NCBI GenBank assembly: GCA_013815575.1
Contig: JACDFX010000164.1
Span: 1-5,513, forward strand
Source: Rubrobacter sp.
GTDB taxonomy: Bacteria > Actinomycetota > Rubrobacteria > Rubrobacterales > Rubrobacteraceae
DNA length: 5,513 bases
Direction of reading: 5' to 3'
The notes under the pieces were generated by a model. That model made no database searches and was not told the origin of the DNA. It was given only the letters and a program-made list of their open reading frames with translations. Shown here in pieces: positions 5,221 through 5,513 of the stretch. The translations under genes were made by a program, and so were the position numbers. The stretch's first letter is position 1. The number at the start of each line of letters is the position of its first letter.

Positions 5221-5513
5221 CTATGCGCCCCTCTCCTTCACGAGGGGTAGGCGCACCTTGGCCCGGGCACCGCCCTCAGGGTCAGGCCCAAGCTCGAAGG
5301 TGCCCCCGAGGAGCGAAGCGCGCTCCTCCATCGACCGGAGGCCTATGCCTTCCTGGGCCGGCTCTTGTGCGTCGAAGCCACCCCCATGGTCCCTGACCAC
5401 GGCCGTGACCTGCCTCGGGGTGATCCCGACCTCAACCGTTATCCGGTCGGAACCGGAGTGGGCGACGGCGTTGCGCACCCCTTCTCTCAGAACCATGTAG
5501 AGCTGGTCGCGCA
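5221..5513 (-). CDS. NarL-type sensor histidine kinase, C-terminal ATPase domain (5' part outside window)
   Basis: Only the last 97 or so codons are present; the gene enters from the right edge. The visible part is a HATPase_c domain of the kind found in NarX/DesK/DegS-like kinases. The N-box is in LREGVRNAVAHS (Glu codon 5484-5482, Asn codon 5472-5470), the D-box is VVRDHGGGFD, and the G-box is EGIGLRSMEERASLLGG. The chain ends soon after, at LPLVKERGA, as is typical. The histidine-containing dimerisation domain and the sensor are outside the window, so the stimulus is unknown. It is transcribed with, and lies 17 bases before, the response regulator, its probable partner. Confidence 0.93.
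   Translation of the reverse strand, partial: RDQLYMVLREGVRNAVAHSGSDRITVEVGITPRQVTAVVRDHGGGFDAQEPAQEGIGLRSMEERASLLGGTFELGPDPEGGARAKVRLPLVKERGA

Noticed and set aside
4940..5500. Long + strand open frame opposite the two-component genes
   Set aside because: It is a shadow of the response regulator and kinase, whose motifs are unambiguous on the - strand.
1..5513. CRISPR array, tRNA or rRNA genes, prophage or toxin-antitoxin genes
   Set aside because: I saw no regularly spaced repeats, no cloverleaf with CCA-side signals, and no phage or toxin motifs on either strand.

Overview
The window is high-GC bacterial DNA with GTG as well as ATG starts, strong Shine-Dalgarno sites and tightly packed genes. 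Several genes use ATA (Ile) and AGG (Arg) codons often despite the high GC. Together with the gene families present, this suggests a deep-branching actinobacterium of the Rubrobacter type. That assignment is inference from style and remembered relatives, not from a search.

Left part (1-2423, + strand): the distal part of a quaternary-ammonium/compatible-solute ABC importer operon of the OpuC/ProVWX/YehXYZ type. It holds the 3' end of the CBS-domain ATPase, then a permease whose ATG overlaps the ATPase stop, then a lipoprotein substrate-binding protein with a GTG start behind a very strong ribosome binding site. A perfect 10-bp stem-loop just past the binding-protein stop probably ends the transcript. 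An intergenic stretch of about 370 bp follows; it carries several small hairpins and one weak promoter-like pair.

Middle (2792-3634, + strand): a complete single-domain carbon-nitrogen hydrolase of the nitrilase superfamily with the Glu-Lys-Cys triad. Its sequence style resembles the glutaminase domain of NAD synthetases, but no synthetase domain is attached.

Scar region (about 3680-4550): the N-terminal part of an acyl-CoA dehydrogenase gene (+ strand) broken by a one-base deletion. About 60 bases later it is cut off by the 3' end of a decayed IS630-family (DD34E) transposase lying on the - strand. The transposase copy has an in-frame TGA, a frameshift, a large internal deletion that removed the first catalytic Asp, and a missing C-terminus. 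The rest of the dehydrogenase is not in the window, so this is a rearrangement junction and not a simple insertion.

Right part (4556-5513, - strand): a NarL/LuxR-type response regulator preceded by the C-terminal ATPase domain of its likely partner histidine kinase. The kinase runs off the window end.

I see no convincing undescribed system. The most informative part is the layered decay in the scar region. The most functionally interesting detail is the CBS pair plus acidic tail on the importer ATPase, which suggests gating by ionic strength or a nucleotide.
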